Assembly: GCA_963714405.1 (NCBI GenBank)
Contig: CAVQOH010000001.1
Span: 744,001 to 808,000 of the forward strand
DNA from: JAZGGS01 sp963714405
GTDB taxonomy: Bacteria; Bacteroidota; Ignavibacteria; Ignavibacteriales; Ignavibacteriaceae
Direction of reading: 5' to 3'
DNA length: 64,000 nt
The notes below the pieces were generated by a model. It saw only the letters and a program-made list of their open reading frames with translations, searched no databases and was not told the DNA's origin. This document shows positions 63,711 to 64,000 of the stretch, piece after piece. Position 1 is the stretch's first letter, and each line of letters opens with the position of its first letter. The position numbers were made by a program, and so were the translations under genes.

Positions 63711-64000
63711 GCTTTTTTCGCTTTCGGTTTTTTAGCACCGTACTTCGATCTGCTTTTCTTTCTTTCTTCAACACCACTTGTATCAAGTGTGCCTCTTATT
63801 ATATGATATCTTACACCAGGTAAATCTTTTATTCTTCCACCTCTAATAAGCACAATAGAGTGTTCCTGTAAATTATGACCTTCTCCAGGTATGTAAGCTG
63901 TAACTTCCATATTATTTGTTAATCTTACTCTTGCCACTTTTCTTAATGCAGAATTTGGTTTTTTAGGAGTTGTAGTATATACTCTTGTACAAACTCCTCT
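63707..64000 (-). CDS. rpsL: 30S ribosomal protein S12, 5' end outside window
   Basis: 98 codons are visible; the frame is open to the window edge. Reads RGVCTRVYTTTPKKPNSALRK, then VARVRLTNNMEVTAYIPGEGHNLQEHS and ends KKPKAKKA. Lys-Pro-Asn of the KPNSA segment, where streptomycin-resistance changes occur, is unchanged. First gene of the str section. Confidence 0.97.
   Translation of the reverse strand, partial: RGVCTRVYTTTPKKPNSALRKVARVRLTNNMEVTAYIPGEGHNLQEHSIVLIRGGRIKDLPGVRYHIIRGTLDTSGVEERKKSRSKYGAKKPKAKKA

Noticed and set aside
1..64000. CRISPR array or prophage
   Set aside because: No regularly spaced direct repeats, cas-like genes, or phage structural or integrase genes were seen.

Overview
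The window looks like the chromosome of a member of the Ignavibacteriota (Bacteroidota/Chlorobiota group). The clues are low GC, a short RpoD-type sigma factor lacking region 1.1, several secreted proteins ending in the type IX secretion sorting domain (NYPNPFNP at its start, KKMILxK at its end), and DUF families common in that group. This placement is inference from sequence style; no search was run.

Layout. 1-4.6 kb: 5' part of a large alpha-2-macroglobulin gene with several frameshifts. 4.9-9.4 kb: GT4 glycosyltransferase, two proteins of unknown role, transketolase. 9.6-16.5 kb: four T9SS cargo proteins (subtilase, small secreted protein, Asp-box/BNR protein, beta-helix protein) around a DUF6498 membrane protein. 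16.5-24 kb: CPBP protease, SRPBCC and DUF6265 proteins, lipoprotein, ACT protein, POT-like transporter, GT-C glycosyltransferase, HD-domain protein, then an unannotated inverted-repeat-rich segment that may encode a structured RNA. 24.1-26.6 kb: ABC exporter plus LolA-like protein. 27-30.6 kb: B12-dependent ribonucleotide reductase.

30.6-38.7 kb is an accessory region. Small unrelated + strand genes (CNNM/CBS, DinB, NTF2-like lipoprotein, DUF1801, DUF1697, GNAT, class D beta-lactamase, DUF1287, LprI-like) are separated by short spacers with TTAGC-type boundaries that resemble integron attC sites. A signal-peptide module of about 100 bp occurs four times: at the start of the beta-lactamase gene, at the start of the DUF1287 gene, and in two decayed copies. 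One decayed copy appears to be split by the dinB gene. No integrase is visible. This is the most unusual part of the window.

38.7-44.8 kb (- strand): NlpC/P60 lipoprotein, primary-type sigma factor, two bacterial-microcompartment vertex proteins, phosphopentomutase, GAF/degenerate-GGDEF sensor, EngB GTPase. 44.9-64 kb (- strand): one continuous translation cluster, read rpsL-rpsG-fusA-tuf-S10-spc-secY-map-infA-rpmJ-alpha (rpsM, rpsK, rpsD, rpoA, rplQ), with a tRNA-Gln gene inserted between rplR and rpsE.

Quality caveat: essential genes (fusA, tuf, rpsJ, rplC, rplD, rplW, rplX, secY, the sigma factor) carry single-base frameshifts, densest at 57.8-61.8 kb. The A2M gene at the left end is similar. 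These are almost certainly sequencing or assembly errors, so those genes are annotated as CDS across the breaks.
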